From: Natronoglycomyces albus
GTDB taxonomy: Bacteria > Actinomycetota > Actinomycetes > Mycobacteriales > Micromonosporaceae
DNA length: 64,000 bases
Reading direction: 5' to 3'
Assembly (NCBI RefSeq): GCF_016925535.1
Contig: NZ_CP070496.1
Span: forward strand, 3,100,001 to 3,164,000
The notes beneath the pieces were generated by a model. The model ran no database searches. It saw nothing but the letters and a program-made list of their open reading frames with translations, and was not told where the DNA came from. Within the stretch, counting starts at the first letter, position 1; each line of letters starts with the position of its first letter. Positions 1 to 8,404 of the stretch are shown piece by piece. Made by a program: the position numbers and the translations under genes.

Positions 1-57
1 CCCCCTCCGCAGTCGAGGGGACGCCAAAACAGGGCGCCGCCTCGACTGCTACGGGGG
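1..57. repeat. Long inverted repeat at the window edge
   Basis: GCAGTCGAGG (9-18) is matched by CCTCGACTGC (40-49), and the flanking CCCCC (1-5) by GGGGG (53-57). The interior also has CGCC/GGCG arms, so the whole stretch could fold as one stem. The left end is cut by the window, so its parent feature is unknown; it may be a terminator of an upstream gene. Confidence 0.45.
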
Positions 58-120
58 AAACAGCCGAGGCGACGGACTAATAGTACCTATCGCAAGTTGA
101 TCTTTGGACGGGCACCGCCC

Positions 121-147
121 GAGATCCTTTAGGGCACAAGGGATCTC
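121..147 (-). terminator. Hairpin downstream of copA
   Basis: GAGATCCTT (121-129) pairs with AAGGGATCTC (138-147), leaving one bulged base and an 8-nt loop. It starts 21 nt past the copA stop codon on the minus strand. There is no T-tract, so the terminator call rests on position and stem only. Confidence 0.4.
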
Positions 148-167
148 ACTGGGTGATACCTTCGTTA

Positions 168-2465
168 TCAGTCCTTAATGGATGCGATCGTTTTGGTGGC
201 TTTCGGGGCCTCGGAATTCGCGTCTTCAGCCATGGGAGTGGCCTTGAAACGTTGCAGCCGAGAACTGTTAGCCACCACGGACAACGACGACAGCGCCATT
301 GCCGCTCCCGCGATCATCGGGTTAAGCAAACCCGCGGCCGCCAAAGGCAGCGCAGAGGTGTTGTACGCGAAGGCCCACACCAGGTTTTGCTTAATGTTGC
401 GCAAAGTACGTCGCGCCAACCGGATTGCCGTCACCGCAACTGTCAAGTCCCCTCGGACCAAGGTCATGTCGCTAGCAGCCATCGCCACATCCGTCCCCGT
501 GCCCATGGCGATACCCAAGTCAGCCTGCGCCAAGGCCGCGGCGTCGTTGATGCCATCGCCGACCATGGCCACGACATGGCCCGCCTCCTGCAGCTCCTTG
601 ATCTTCGCCATCTTGTCTTCGGGCATAACCTCGGCAATGACCTCATCAATGCCGACCTCCCGCGCCACAATCTGGGCCACCGTCTGGTTGTCCCCAGTTA
701 GCAGGATCGGGCGCAAACCCAGCTTCTTCAGTTCCGACACGGCCACGGCGCTGGAGGGCTTAATGGTGTCGGCCACCGCGATCAAACCCCGGACCGCCCC
801 TTCCCAAGCCACGGCAACCACAGTGGAACGATTACGTTCGGCCTCGCGCCGAGCCGCGACTAGGTCGGCCGTCAGCTCCTCGTCGCTGAACTGGCTGACG
901 CGGCCAACCGTGACCCGGATTCCGTCCACCACTCCGGCGACTCCGTGCCCGGCGGTGTTATGGAAATCCTCGACCTCGCCCAGCTCGCCCAGCCTCTCGC
1001 GTGTCCCATCGGCGATGGCGCGGGCGATCGGGTGTTCGGAGGCGTTTTCGACGGCCCCGGCCAGGCGGAGTACCTCCTCGGTTGCGACACCGGCTGAGGG
1101 TATGACCTCTTGCAGACTCAATTCCCCGGTGGTGACAGTGCCAGTCTTGTCCAGCACGATCGTGTCCACCCGACGGGTCGACTCCAAGACTTCAGGCCCA
1201 CTGATGAGAATTCCCTGCTTAGCGCCGCGTCCGGTGCCGTTCATCAGTCCCAGCGGTGTGGCCAGCCCCAATGCGCAAGGGCAAGCGATGATGAGCACGG
1301 CAATCGCGGCGGTAACGGCGGGACCAAGACTGTCGAAGTACCACCAAGAGGCGAAAGTACCGATAGCCAAAAGAACCACTAGCGGCACAAAGACCGCCGA
1401 AATCCGGTCGGCCAGTCGCTGCACGTTCGCCTTGCCCGCTTGAGCGGCCTCGACCATGCGTGCCATCTGCGCCAGCTGCGTATCTGAGCCGATCTTTGTG
1501 GCGCGCACAACCAGACGGCCCGAAGAGTTGACCGTCGCGCCAACCACTTCATGACCTTCGGTCACCTCGACTGGGACTGATTCACCGGTGAGCATGCTTT
1601 CGTCGACCGCTGAGGCACCTGAGACGACAACTCCGTCGGTGGCGATGGCCTCGCCGGGACGCACGATGAACTCGTCCCCCACTTGCAGGTCACCAACGGG
1701 AACGCGAACCTCAACTCCGGCCTTGACGATGGCCACGTCCTTGGCGCCCAATTCCATGAGCGCGCGCAGGGCCTGGCCAGCCTTACGCTTCGAGCGGTAC
1801 TCGATGTAACGCCCCAGCAGAATAAAGGCGGTGATACCCGCTGCCGCTTCGAGATAGAGGTTGGCCGAAGCCTCTCCAGCCCCAATAGTGAAGCTAAACG
1901 GGTGCGTCATGCCGGGCATTCCCGCCATGCCCCAAAACAACGCGTACACAGACCAGCCGAAGGCGGCGAGTGTCCCCATCGAGACGAGGGTGTCCATGGT
2001 GGCGGCACCATTACGCAGGTTCTTCCACGCCGCTCGGTGGAACGGGAAGCCTCCCCATACGACAATTGGGGCCGTCAAGGTCAGGGAAAGCCATTGCCAG
2101 TTGTTGAACTGCAACGGCGGAATCATGGCCATCGCGATGACAGGGGCAGCCATGATGAGAGAGATATAGGCCCGCTGGCGTAGCGAGATGAGCTGCGGAT
2201 CCGCACTGTCGTCGTCCTCGGTGCTGTCGGCGGCCTCAGAGGTCGCAAGTGGGTCGGCTACGGGAGTAGCCCCATAGCCGGTCTTTTCCACAACCCCGAT
2301 GACGTCCTCGACGCTCACCGGCTCGGCGGCTTCAATATAGGCGCGCTCGGTGGCGAAGTTGACCGAGGCCTCGACTCCTTCGACCCGGTTGAGTTTCTTA
2401 GTGATGCGAGCCGCGCATGCCGCACACGTCATACCCGTGATGTCAAGCTCGATAATGTTTGCCAT
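168..2465 (-). CDS. copA: Copper-exporting P1B-type ATPase CopA
   Basis: A 765-aa membrane pump that uses ATP to export Cu(I) from the cytoplasm. The order is one N-terminal heavy-metal domain with its metal site (MTCAAC; Cys14, Cys17), membrane helices, the actuator TGES at 293-296, the metal-binding CPC motif in the membrane at 395-397, the phosphorylation site DKTGT at Asp439, the P1B-specific His-Pro at 478-479 and the hinge GDGIND at 636-641. The last membrane helices carry a YN pair (701-702) and a MxxSS-like sequence, typical of the Cu(I) subgroup. Length is normal. A CsoR-type palindrome overlaps the region just before the start codon, so copper-induced derepression is expected. It follows a DUF7144 membrane gene on the same strand with a 31-bp gap. 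No copper chaperone gene is next to it. Confidence 0.96.
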   Translation of the reverse strand: MANIIELDITGMTCAACAARITKKLNRVEGVEASVNFATERAYIEAAEPVSVEDVIGVVEKTGYGATPVADPLATSEAADSTEDDDSADPQLISLRQRAYISLIMAAPVIAMAMIPPLQFNNWQWLSLTLTAPIVVWGGFPFHRAAWKNLRNGAATMDTLVSMGTLAAFGWSVYALFWGMAGMPGMTHPFSFTIGAGEASANLYLEAAAGITAFILLGRYIEYRSKRKAGQALRALMELGAKDVAIVKAGVEVRVPVGDLQVGDEFIVRPGEAIATDGVVVSGASAVDESMLTGESVPVEVTEGHEVVGATVNSSGRLVVRATKIGSDTQLAQMARMVEAAQAGKANVQRLADRISAVFVPLVVLLAIGTFASWWYFDSLGPAVTAAIAVLIIACPCALGLATPLGLMNGTGRGAKQGILISGPEVLESTRRVDTIVLDKTGTVTTGELSLQEVIPSAGVATEEVLRLAGAVENASEHPIARAIADGTRERLGELGEVEDFHNTAGHGVAGVVDGIRVTVGRVSQFSDEELTADLVAARREAERNRSTVVAVAWEGAVRGLIAVADTIKPSSAVAVSELKKLGLRPILLTGDNQTVAQIVAREVGIDEVIAEVMPEDKMAKIKELQEAGHVVAMVGDGINDAAALAQADLGIAMGTGTDVAMAASDMTLVRGDLTVAVTAIRLARRTLRNIKQNLVWAFAYNTSALPLAAAGLLNPMIAGAAMALSSLSVVANSSRLQRFKATPMAEDANSEAPKATKTIASIKD

Positions 2466-2474
2466 AAACCGACC

Positions 2475-2491
2475 ATACCCCTTGGGGGTAT
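2475..2491. promoter_or_regulatory. CsoR-type copper operator
   Basis: The sequence is ATACCCC, then TTG, then GGGGTAT: perfect 7-bp arms around a 3-nt centre. This resembles the G/C-tract palindromes bound by CsoR copper repressors. It lies 9 bp before the copA start codon, where a bound repressor would block transcription. No csoR gene is in the window. Confidence 0.7.
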
Positions 2492-2496
2492 ATGCG

Positions 2497-3045
2497 TCAA
2501 CGCTTGGTGGAAGATGTCACCCCTCGCATCCCGCCCCCATTGGCGGGCATACGTTCCTTGGTCACCTCCGCCGACCAGGGAACTGTGAAGATTGCCCAAA
2601 TGACCAGCAACGCTAGACTCAAAGACACGGCCGCCCACCAGTGGTAGACCGGCAGCAACACGAACTGGTCCACGGCCACAATGCCAGCTAGGACGACACA
2701 GATCCGTCGAGACCAATCAGTGGAGCCGAACAAGAATCCGGCCACTACCAGGACCAATGCCGCCAGCACCAGATGGAATACACCCCACCAAGCCGATTCG
2801 AAAGCAAAGATATACCCCTCGGGGGTCTGGGCGAGGCCGTCTGAAACTAGCAGCGCATAGCCGATGATCGCCTGGTAGATGCCCAACACAATCAGGAAAA
2901 TCCCGGCCACCGCCAGCCGCTGCGCGCCCTGCGGCACCACGACGTGGTTAAGTACCCACCCCCGGTACCGCCGCGCGTCGAACATGGCCGTCCGAAAAGC
3001 ACTCCGCAAAGCTCGATATACCCGCATATCTATATTGCACAGCAA
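2497..3045 (-). CDS. DUF7144-type four-helix membrane protein
   Basis: A 182-aa protein with a basic N-terminus (about 40 residues) and four predicted membrane segments near residues 43-65, 86-107, 112-131 and 135-157. The pattern of a GIxLIxxGxxQ-like first helix and a WWGxxHL second helix fits the small actinobacterial integral membrane family DUF7144, whose function is not known. It is upstream of copA on the same strand (31-bp gap), so the two may be co-transcribed, although the CsoR-like site gives copA its own control point. The start is uncertain: an internal ATG ([10 protein letters not shown]) would shorten the cytoplasmic N-terminus by about 20 residues and is closer to typical family length. 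No enzyme motif is visible. Confidence 0.75.
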   Translation of the reverse strand: MLCNIDMRVYRALRSAFRTAMFDARRYRGWVLNHVVVPQGAQRLAVAGIFLIVLGIYQAIIGYALLVSDGLAQTPEGYIFAFESAWWGVFHLVLAALVLVVAGFLFGSTDWSRRICVVLAGIVAVDQFVLLPVYHWWAAVSLSLALLVIWAIFTVPWSAEVTKERMPANGGGMRGVTSSTKR

Positions 3046-3176
3046 AATGCCCTGCGCGGGAAGTCGAAATATAGACTCACACCGATAAATGGCACATCGG
3101 CGGCGACGTCAGTACGGTGTGGGCGCCACCAGCGCGCGGACGCAACCGCCCCGCGCGGCCGTCGCCACGGTCACTC

Positions 3177-3596
3177 TCAACGCAACGTGGCCCGAGCCGG
3201 AGCCAACACCTTGTCCGCTCCCGAAGTCACCACCAGATTGATCTCCAGTGCGCCGTCCTCGTGCAACTTACGTACCTTCGCGGTCACCACGATCTCGGCT
3301 CCCGTATCGGCGGGAACCACCACCGGCTTGGCGAAACGTGCGGTGAAGTCCGATAGCTGGGCGTCCAAACCCACCTGTTCGACCCATTCGGACACGGCAC
3401 GGGAGGCCAGGCCCATCGTGTACATACCGTGAGCGATGACATTGGGGAGGCCAGCGGCCTTCGCCGCGGCCTCGTCCTGGTGAATCGGGTTGTGGTCACC
3501 TGAGGCTTTTGCGTACTCGACCAAGTCGGCCCGGTCAATGGGGAACGATCGCGTGAAGAGTTCGTCGCCAGCGGAAAAGTCAGTCAAGGTAGCCAT
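3177..3596 (-). CDS. hadB: MaoC-like (3R)-hydroxyacyl dehydratase subunit HadB
   Basis: A 139-aa hot-dog protein with the hydratase motif ASGDHNPIHQDE near residues 31-42 (catalytic Asp and His) followed by the usual AHGMYTMG segment. In mycobacteria HadB is the catalytic partner of HadA in FAS-II, dehydrating (3R)-hydroxyacyl-ACP; in other actinobacteria the same pair is widely conserved and its fatty-acid role is less clear. It begins 3 nt after the hadA stop codon, so translation is probably coupled. There is no hadC after it: the next gene on this strand is the unrelated DUF7144 gene. Confidence 0.9.
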   Translation of the reverse strand: MATLTDFSAGDELFTRSFPIDRADLVEYAKASGDHNPIHQDEAAAKAAGLPNVIAHGMYTMGLASRAVSEWVEQVGLDAQLSDFTARFAKPVVVPADTGAEIVVTAKVRKLHEDGALEINLVVTSGADKVLAPARATLR

Positions 3597-3599
3597 GCG

Positions 3600-4034
3600 T
3601 CACTTGCCCTCCATCGCAGCGTCCCCAGCGACGAACAAAGTCGTCCACACCTTGGCCACCTGTGCCTCGTCACCGGACTTGCCTTCCTCGGCCACATCGG
3701 TCCGCAGGCTCAAGAGCTCGTTACCCGCCACGGTCTTGATCGATTCAACCGTCACCGTGCAGGTGAGGCTGTGGCCAATTTCAACGGGCCGGAGGTAATT
3801 GAACCGCTGCTCACGATGCAGCACACGGGTGAAGTCCAAGCCGAAATCGGGATCATCGACCAAAGAGTTGGAGGCTGGCAGGGTCAATGAAATCAAGTAG
3901 GTGGGCGGCGGGGTCGACTCATCGGCGAAACCAAGCGAACGCGCGAAGGCCGCCACGGACTGGGCCGTGATCGTCACCGGTTGCGTCGCCGGTAGAGACC
4001 GGCCGACGTAGGAGGGGTTCAACACCTTATCCAC
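3600..4034 (-). CDS. hadA: MaoC-like dehydratase subunit HadA
   Basis: A 144-aa hot-dog protein of the FAS1-like dehydratase (MaoC N-terminal) family. It shows the N-terminal pattern VGRSLP and the conserved block HREQRFNYLRPVEIG, and lacks the catalytic Asp/His motif that is present in HadB, as expected for the acyl-chain-binding subunit of the HadAB heterodimer. The likely start is a GTG at 4032-4034. It lies downstream of rpmG and directly upstream of hadB, the same rpmG-hadA-hadB order as in Mycobacterium. Confidence 0.9.
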   Translation of the reverse strand: MDKVLNPSYVGRSLPATQPVTITAQSVAAFARSLGFADESTPPPTYLISLTLPASNSLVDDPDFGLDFTRVLHREQRFNYLRPVEIGHSLTCTVTVESIKTVAGNELLSLRTDVAEEGKSGDEAQVAKVWTTLFVAGDAAMEGK

Positions 4035-4125
4035 ACCTCAAAACAAAAGCTGCCGCGTGAACGACAGCTTAAGGGACTTGCTTATATGTGACTCACCTGC
4101 GTGCCCAAGAATGGGCCGCTGCGTG

Positions 4126-4293
4126 CTAGCGGGTTTCGCGGTGCGCAGTGTGAGTGTTGCAGCGCGTACAGAACTTCTTCAGTTCCATACGGTCGGGGTT
4201 GTTGCGGCGGTTCTTCTTCGTGATGTAGTTACGGTCCTTGCACTCCACGCACGCCATGGTGATCTTCGGACGGACATCAGTAGCCTTGGCCAC
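4126..4293 (-). CDS. rpmG: 50S ribosomal protein L33 (zinc-ribbon type)
   Basis: A 55-aa basic protein starting at a GTG (4291-4293) with an AGGAG Shine-Dalgarno a few bases upstream. It has two CxxC pairs, Cys15/Cys18 in [11 protein letters not shown] and Cys42/Cys45 in FCTRCN, so it is the zinc-binding (C+) form. The lysine- and arginine-rich middle ([18 protein letters not shown]) is characteristic of L33. It sits between tRNA-Met and hadA, all on the minus strand. Confidence 0.95.
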   Translation of the reverse strand: MAKATDVRPKITMACVECKDRNYITKKNRRNNPDRMELKKFCTRCNTHTAHRETR

Positions 4294-4491
4294 GGTGAGT
4301 GCTCCTCATCGACGTAGCACCGCGCAATCAAACTCTGCAAACCAGTGCCGATTAACGCGAACTTAAACGGACAAATTCAGGTACCTACTCACAAGCAACA
4401 GCCAGCTCAGCAGGATTTCGTAGTTAAGAGCTAATGTAGCACCGAGACGAGATCGTCAACTGAAGCTGGCATCGGATTGTGAGTTAACCCG

Positions 4492-4563
4492 TAGCGATGG
4501 CCGGGATCGAACCGGCGACACAACGATTATGAGTCGTATGCTCTACCACTGAGCTACACCGCC
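4492..4563 (-). tRNA. tRNA-Met (CAT)
   Basis: The minus strand folds into a full cloverleaf with acceptor arms GGCGGTG and CATCGCT, D-loop GCTCAGTGGTAGAGC, anticodon loop CTCATAA (anticodon CAT) and T-arm GCCGG-TTCGATC-CCGGC. The discriminator is A and the 3' CCA is not encoded. It looks like the elongator methionine tRNA of actinobacteria. Confidence 0.95.
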
Positions 4564-4627
4564 ACATCCTGACCGCACATCCTGGAATGAGCCCCTGCGA
4601 GGGGAACTACCGGGATGAACAGCTCAG

Positions 4628-4700
4628 AGCCCCAAAACGGAATCGAACCGTTGACCTTCTCCTTACCATGGAGACGCTCTGCCGACTGAGCTATTGGGGC
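4628..4700 (-). tRNA. tRNA-Thr (GGT)
   Basis: Acceptor arms GCCCCAA and TTGGGGC, anticodon stem TCTCC/GGAGA with loop ATGGTAA (anticodon GGT) and T-loop TTCGATT give a complete cloverleaf. It is first in the tRNA-Thr, tRNA-Met, rpmG, hadA, hadB series. Confidence 0.95.
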
Positions 4701-5055
4701 CTGCCCGATACAAGTCACCATCGGCGTATCCGCCTTTGGTCCCTCGTGGCCGGGCCTCAACAAGATTACACGACACCGACGCGACGCCAAAGTGGGGGTT
4801 GCACCATATCGAGACCTAGGACACGCCAAGCGGGTCAACAGGGAAGGCACCGGCATCGGATCTGAAACGAACGACCAGGCACATAGCTACGGGCCCAAAG
4901 TCGATAGACGTGACCGATGTTGAGGTGCCAACACCTGCGACAACTGCACCAGTGGCCAACATCACCACATAGCGGCCAGGTCCGACCGAGACCGCCGAGA
5001 AACGGCCACTGCCCCAATGCGTCCCAGGGTGGACCTCGCCCGTCGAGCACTCTTG
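4701..5055. other. Intergenic region without a recognisable gene
   Basis: About 355 bp between the tRNA-Thr 5' end and the stop codon of the GGDEF-EAL gene. It must hold the promoter of the tRNA/rpmG/had series, but I see no clear -35/-10 pair, no strong hairpin and no convincing ORF. Confidence 0.5.
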
Positions 5056-7602
5056 CTACGACGTAGGGCGTCCTACCCAGCGGCTGGGACCACCTTCATG
5101 ACCCGATTCCAACGTCTCGCGCCACGCGACGAATCGCTCGGCCGGGAGTGGATGAGAAAAGTAATTGCCCTGCCCAATGTCGCAGCCGATCGCTGTCAGC
5201 TCCTCGAGCGTCATGGCGCTCTCCACTCCCTCAGCCACGACGGTGAGCGAGAAGTGGCGTGCCAAGTCCAACACCGCCCGCACAATCGCCCGATCACCCT
5301 CATCGGTGGTCATGCCCTGCACGAATCGCAGGTCGATCTTGACTTCCTGCACCGGTAGACGCCGCAGATACGCCAATGACGAGTAGCCGGTACCGAAGTC
5401 GTCCACCGACAACTGCACTCCCAGCTCATGGAGCCGGTCCAAGTTCGGCAATAGCCGCGACCGGTCTGAGACCATGACGTCTTCGGTAATCTCGAACGTC
5501 AATTGAGACGGCTCGACCTCGAACTCGGCCAGATACGCCGCCACCCGATCCGGGAACGACAAGTCAGCCAGCGTCTTGGGCGAGAGGTTCACCGCCACCG
5601 ACATCGGGTCATCTTCGCGAGACCAGGCCCGCGCCGCGACCAGCGCCTGCCGCAACACCAGCATCGTCAACCGGCCCAGCTGGCCGGTGTCCCCGGCAAC
5701 CGGGATGAACTCAGCGGGCGAGACCGGCCCATAGTTTGGATGGTTCCAGCGCGCTAGGCACTCCACCCCCACCAGCTTGCCGGTGGACAGGTCGATCTTC
5801 GGTTGGTAATGCACCTCTAGCTCGTCGCGATCCAGCGCCCGCCGCAAATCGGCGGCCAAACCAAGGCGACGCAGGCTCTCCGACTCCAAGCTAGCCAGAT
5901 ACGTCTGGACACCGCCATCCAAGTTCTTCGCCACCTGAGTGGCCGTGTCAGCGCGCTGCAACAGCTCGTCGGCGCTGGAGGCAAAGTCCGGATGCGTCAC
6001 GACCCCGATGGCCGCGCCGATATCGACGGTGAGGCCCTCGAAGTGGAAGGGGGCCATGATCTCCTCATGCAGACGCTGCGCCAATGCCGTCGCATCCTCT
6101 CGGCTGGGCAGGCGCGTCTGCAAAATGAACTCGTCGGAGTCGATCCGGCCAATGAAGCACCCGTCCGGGGCCAATTCTTTGAGTCGGCGGCTAAATTCCA
6201 GCAGCAGCTGGTCTCCGGCTTCGTGGCCCACCGCGTCGTTGACTTCACGCATGCCGTCGACATCGAACATCAACACGGCGACCACTTCGTCTTTGACCGT
6301 GATGTCAAGCGCCTCTTCGATGGCTTGTCGGGTGCGCCGCCGGTTTGCTAGTCCGGTCAAGGAGTCGTGGTAGGCGTCGTAGCGCAGTTGGTCGATCAAC
6401 CGGGTGTTGTCCACCGCGATGCTGATGTGCGCGGCGATCGTCTCCAGCATCGCCAAGTCCGAATCCCGGAAGCGGGTCAAGTCGCCGCCAAAGCGGTTAG
6501 TGACCGCCAAACAACCGTAGATTTGGTTGCCCGATCGCAAAGGCACCATCATTGCCTCGGTAATTCCTGACCCTGCGAACAAATCTCGCCACTCGTCGGG
6601 GCGCTTGGTGGGGTATACCAGCAGGCTAGATCCAGTGTCGACAACGTGCTGAAGTGCCTCGTCGGGAACAGTGCCCAGGTCGGTGAGGCCCGTTTCGTCA
6701 ACGGTCGCCGTCAAAGACACCTCGCCAAATCGACTCTCGGCCGGGACCCACACGGTTGCCGCTTCGGCCGAAAGGAGGCGACGCAGTTGCCCCAACATGG
6801 CGTCGAGGACGCGGTTGTCCTGCATCGATTCCGATACCAGGCGAGTGAAGTCGTTGAGTTCGCCCAAGAGTCGGCGCTGGCGACGCAGATCCATGAAGCT
6901 GCGATAGGTCGCGGCGGTGGCCACCACGAGGGCGGCTAGGGGGATCAGTGCCCACCAGGTCGCGCCCAGAGAAATGACGATGATGGTGGCGATGATCGCG
7001 TTGACCGTGGAGACGGCAAAGCCGATCAGGAGGCCGGGCCATCCGGTGAGCGCTTGTCGCCAGCCTTCGAGCACACACAACACGGCGGTGATGAGCATCC
7101 AGCCGACCATGGATGACACGCATGAGGCAACGATGAACGCCAGCCACGTGCGCGGGTCGTGCGCTCCCTCCAAGCCGATGAGCAAGACCACGATCACCGC
7201 GGAGCCCGTTTGCACACCAGCGGATGCGACGTTGTACACAGCCTTGATCGCGACTGTCCGTTTACGCAGGTAGCGACTCAGGTAATAGACAAAGGAGCCC
7301 AGGACTCTGGTCGCGATGACCCAAAAGGGCGGCAGAAAGAACAGCGCCAGACATAGGGAAATGTCGACGGCGTTGAAGGCAATGGTTTGGCGGCGCATGT
7401 CCGCCTGGATGTAGAGGGCGTGCGCGCCAATGGTGGCGAGCACGAAAAATGCGGCCTGCGGAAGACCCACCCCTTCCCCAGGCCGCCAAAATCCAACGAG
7501 CATCCCTGCGGCGCCCAAAGAAACCACGACCGCCATGGCCCAAGTCGTGACACGGACACGCTGGCGGCTGAAGTTCTCGGACACTACAGAATCATGACTC
7601 AT
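5056..7602 (-). CDS. Membrane GAF-GGDEF-EAL cyclic-di-GMP protein
   Basis: An 848-aa protein with 6-7 predicted membrane helices up to residue 230, a GAF sensor domain (about 242-405), a GGDEF domain (about 410-570) and an EAL domain (about 585-835). The GGDEF signature is degenerate: the usual GG(D/E)EF reads DSDEF at 488-492, so diguanylate cyclase activity is doubtful. The EAL domain keeps the catalytic set: Glu614 (in ECL instead of EAL), Asn in NLSP, Glu704, the DDFGTGYSS loop (Asp734/735), Lys755 and Glu791. The protein is therefore probably a c-di-GMP phosphodiesterase with a regulatory GGDEF domain. The ATG is 8 nt after the stop codon of a 40-aa Trp-repeat peptide gene and has no clear Shine-Dalgarno of its own, so translation is probably coupled to it. 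Confidence 0.93.
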   Translation of the reverse strand: MSHDSVVSENFSRQRVRVTTWAMAVVVSLGAAGMLVGFWRPGEGVGLPQAAFFVLATIGAHALYIQADMRRQTIAFNAVDISLCLALFFLPPFWVIATRVLGSFVYYLSRYLRKRTVAIKAVYNVASAGVQTGSAVIVVLLIGLEGAHDPRTWLAFIVASCVSSMVGWMLITAVLCVLEGWRQALTGWPGLLIGFAVSTVNAIIATIIVISLGATWWALIPLAALVVATAATYRSFMDLRRQRRLLGELNDFTRLVSESMQDNRVLDAMLGQLRRLLSAEAATVWVPAESRFGEVSLTATVDETGLTDLGTVPDEALQHVVDTGSSLLVYPTKRPDEWRDLFAGSGITEAMMVPLRSGNQIYGCLAVTNRFGGDLTRFRDSDLAMLETIAAHISIAVDNTRLIDQLRYDAYHDSLTGLANRRRTRQAIEEALDITVKDEVVAVLMFDVDGMREVNDAVGHEAGDQLLLEFSRRLKELAPDGCFIGRIDSDEFILQTRLPSREDATALAQRLHEEIMAPFHFEGLTVDIGAAIGVVTHPDFASSADELLQRADTATQVAKNLDGGVQTYLASLESESLRRLGLAADLRRALDRDELEVHYQPKIDLSTGKLVGVECLARWNHPNYGPVSPAEFIPVAGDTGQLGRLTMLVLRQALVAARAWSREDDPMSVAVNLSPKTLADLSFPDRVAAYLAEFEVEPSQLTFEITEDVMVSDRSRLLPNLDRLHELGVQLSVDDFGTGYSSLAYLRRLPVQEVKIDLRFVQGMTTDEGDRAIVRAVLDLARHFSLTVVAEGVESAMTLEELTAIGCDIGQGNYFSHPLPAERFVAWRETLESGHEGGPSRWVGRPTS

Positions 7603-7610
7603 TCAATGGC

Positions 7611-7733
7611 TTACTGCCAGTCGGCATCCTTAAAGGAGACCTGCCAGTCGGCGTCCGAAGAAGCGACCTGCCAGTCGGCGTCTTTAAGTGCGAGCTGCCA
7701 CTGCGCGTCCTGCTTGGCCTGAATCGAGATCAT
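7611..7733 (-). CDS. 40-aa peptide of four 9-residue Trp repeats
   Basis: Starts at ATG 7731-7733 with a perfect AGGAGG Shine-Dalgarno (7738-7743) only 4 nt upstream and ends in TAA (7611-7613). After a short head (MISIQAKQD) the whole protein is a repeat of the form A-D-W-Q-V-x-x-x-D: Trp12, Trp21, Trp30 and Trp39 are exactly 9 apart, and three copies share DADWQ. It ends on the repeat. There is no signal peptide or Cys. The strong ribosome site, in-phase repeats and 8-nt spacing to the GGDEF-EAL start argue that it is really made. I do not recognise the family. It could be a peptide ligand or partner of the membrane c-di-GMP protein, a modified peptide precursor (no modification enzyme is adjacent), or a translated leader that controls the next gene. 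Confidence 0.72.
   Translation of the reverse strand: MISIQAKQDAQWQLALKDADWQVASSDADWQVSFKDADWQ
7614..7706 (-). repeat. 27-bp in-frame tandem repeat
   Basis: The plus-strand 12-mer CTGCCAGTCGGC begins at 7614, 7641 and 7668, with a diverged copy at 7695 (CTGCCACTGCGC). The period is 27 bp, that is nine codons, and the copies differ mostly in the spacer. It codes the Trp repeats of the small peptide. Confidence 0.9.
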
Positions 7734-7743
7734 TTTTCCTCCT

Positions 7744-8362
7744 AGTGGGTGCAAAGGATGAGCGGTATACCGAGGGATCGGTCGTACAATGCTTACACAT
7801 CGTGGGGTGATATGGGTAGATCTGGGGTCTATATGCCGGACGCAACTGAACGCCTCACTCAATCGAGTTAGACGGTAACGAAGAAGTCACCCTGAACAAT
7901 ATTCAGATCTCAAGTCCCGCAAGATGATCGCTAGCACTCTAGGAGACACTATATCGGACCCTTCACCGGCGCGCTAATGACGCGCCCACAATAATGGCAA
8001 CTTCCTGATCACACCGCGCTTTTTCGCATGCCTCCACTACTGCATGTCACTAAAACCACCTCTTTGCATGAGCGCGGTGGCCACAAGTCGATAAGAACTG
8101 GACCAACGGCTATCGCCAATAGCTCGTGCGGCCCAGCACGCACCGGCCGACTCTCCATCCAGGCGCACAAAGGCTTCCGGCCACCCTTCGCGGCCGCCAT
8201 GACGACTGGAGCATTGAAGTCGAGCTCCACCGCCCCAGACCAGGCAACACCCACCGAACATTCGCTGCGGCAACTCGCGATTCGGCCCCAGCCGCCACCC
8301 ACCCGGTGGCAGGTGAGGCGAAGTCCTCACCTGCTCTCCCTGACCTGGCCAGCCATCATAAA
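7744..8362. other. Long divergent intergenic region
   Basis: About 620 bp between the divergent Trp-repeat peptide and heme oxygenase genes, less GC-rich in its left half than the flanks. It holds the upstream DNA of both units. A GGCGCG/CGCGCC hairpin (7968-7973/7981-7986) is the only clear structure. I see no c-di-GMP riboswitch signature on the minus strand and no supported ORF. Confidence 0.5.
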
Positions 8363-8381
8363 ATAGGTTAGCCTTCCCTTA
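8363..8381. promoter_or_regulatory. IdeR/DtxR-type iron box
   Basis: ATAGGTTAGCCTTCCCTTA matches 15 of 19 positions of the IdeR/DmdR consensus (TTAGGTTAGSCTAACCTAA). It is 24 bp before the heme oxygenase start codon, a position that would let an iron-loaded repressor shut the promoter. Heme oxygenase would then be made under iron limitation. Confidence 0.7.
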
Positions 8382-8404
8382 GTTAACGGCCTAAGGAGAC
8401 GTGA

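Noticed and set aside
1-130. 3' end of a 23S rRNA gene, suggested by GACTAATAGTACC
   Set aside because: The bases before and after do not match the conserved 23S end (no TTGATAGGC or GGTACTAATxGxCCGA context), so an rRNA call is not supported.
7614-7706. 27-bp tandem repeat considered as a CRISPR-like array
   Set aside because: The repeats are contiguous, in frame and coding, with no spacer of independent sequence and no cas genes nearby.
7611-7862. Longer 83-aa version of the Trp-repeat ORF
   Set aside because: The upstream 43 codons have no ribosome site and unrelated composition, whereas the internal ATG has a perfect AGGAGG 4 nt away.
7734-8000. c-di-GMP riboswitch (GEMM) upstream of the GGDEF-EAL unit
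   Set aside because: The conserved GEMM core and tetraloop-receptor sequences are absent on the minus strand.
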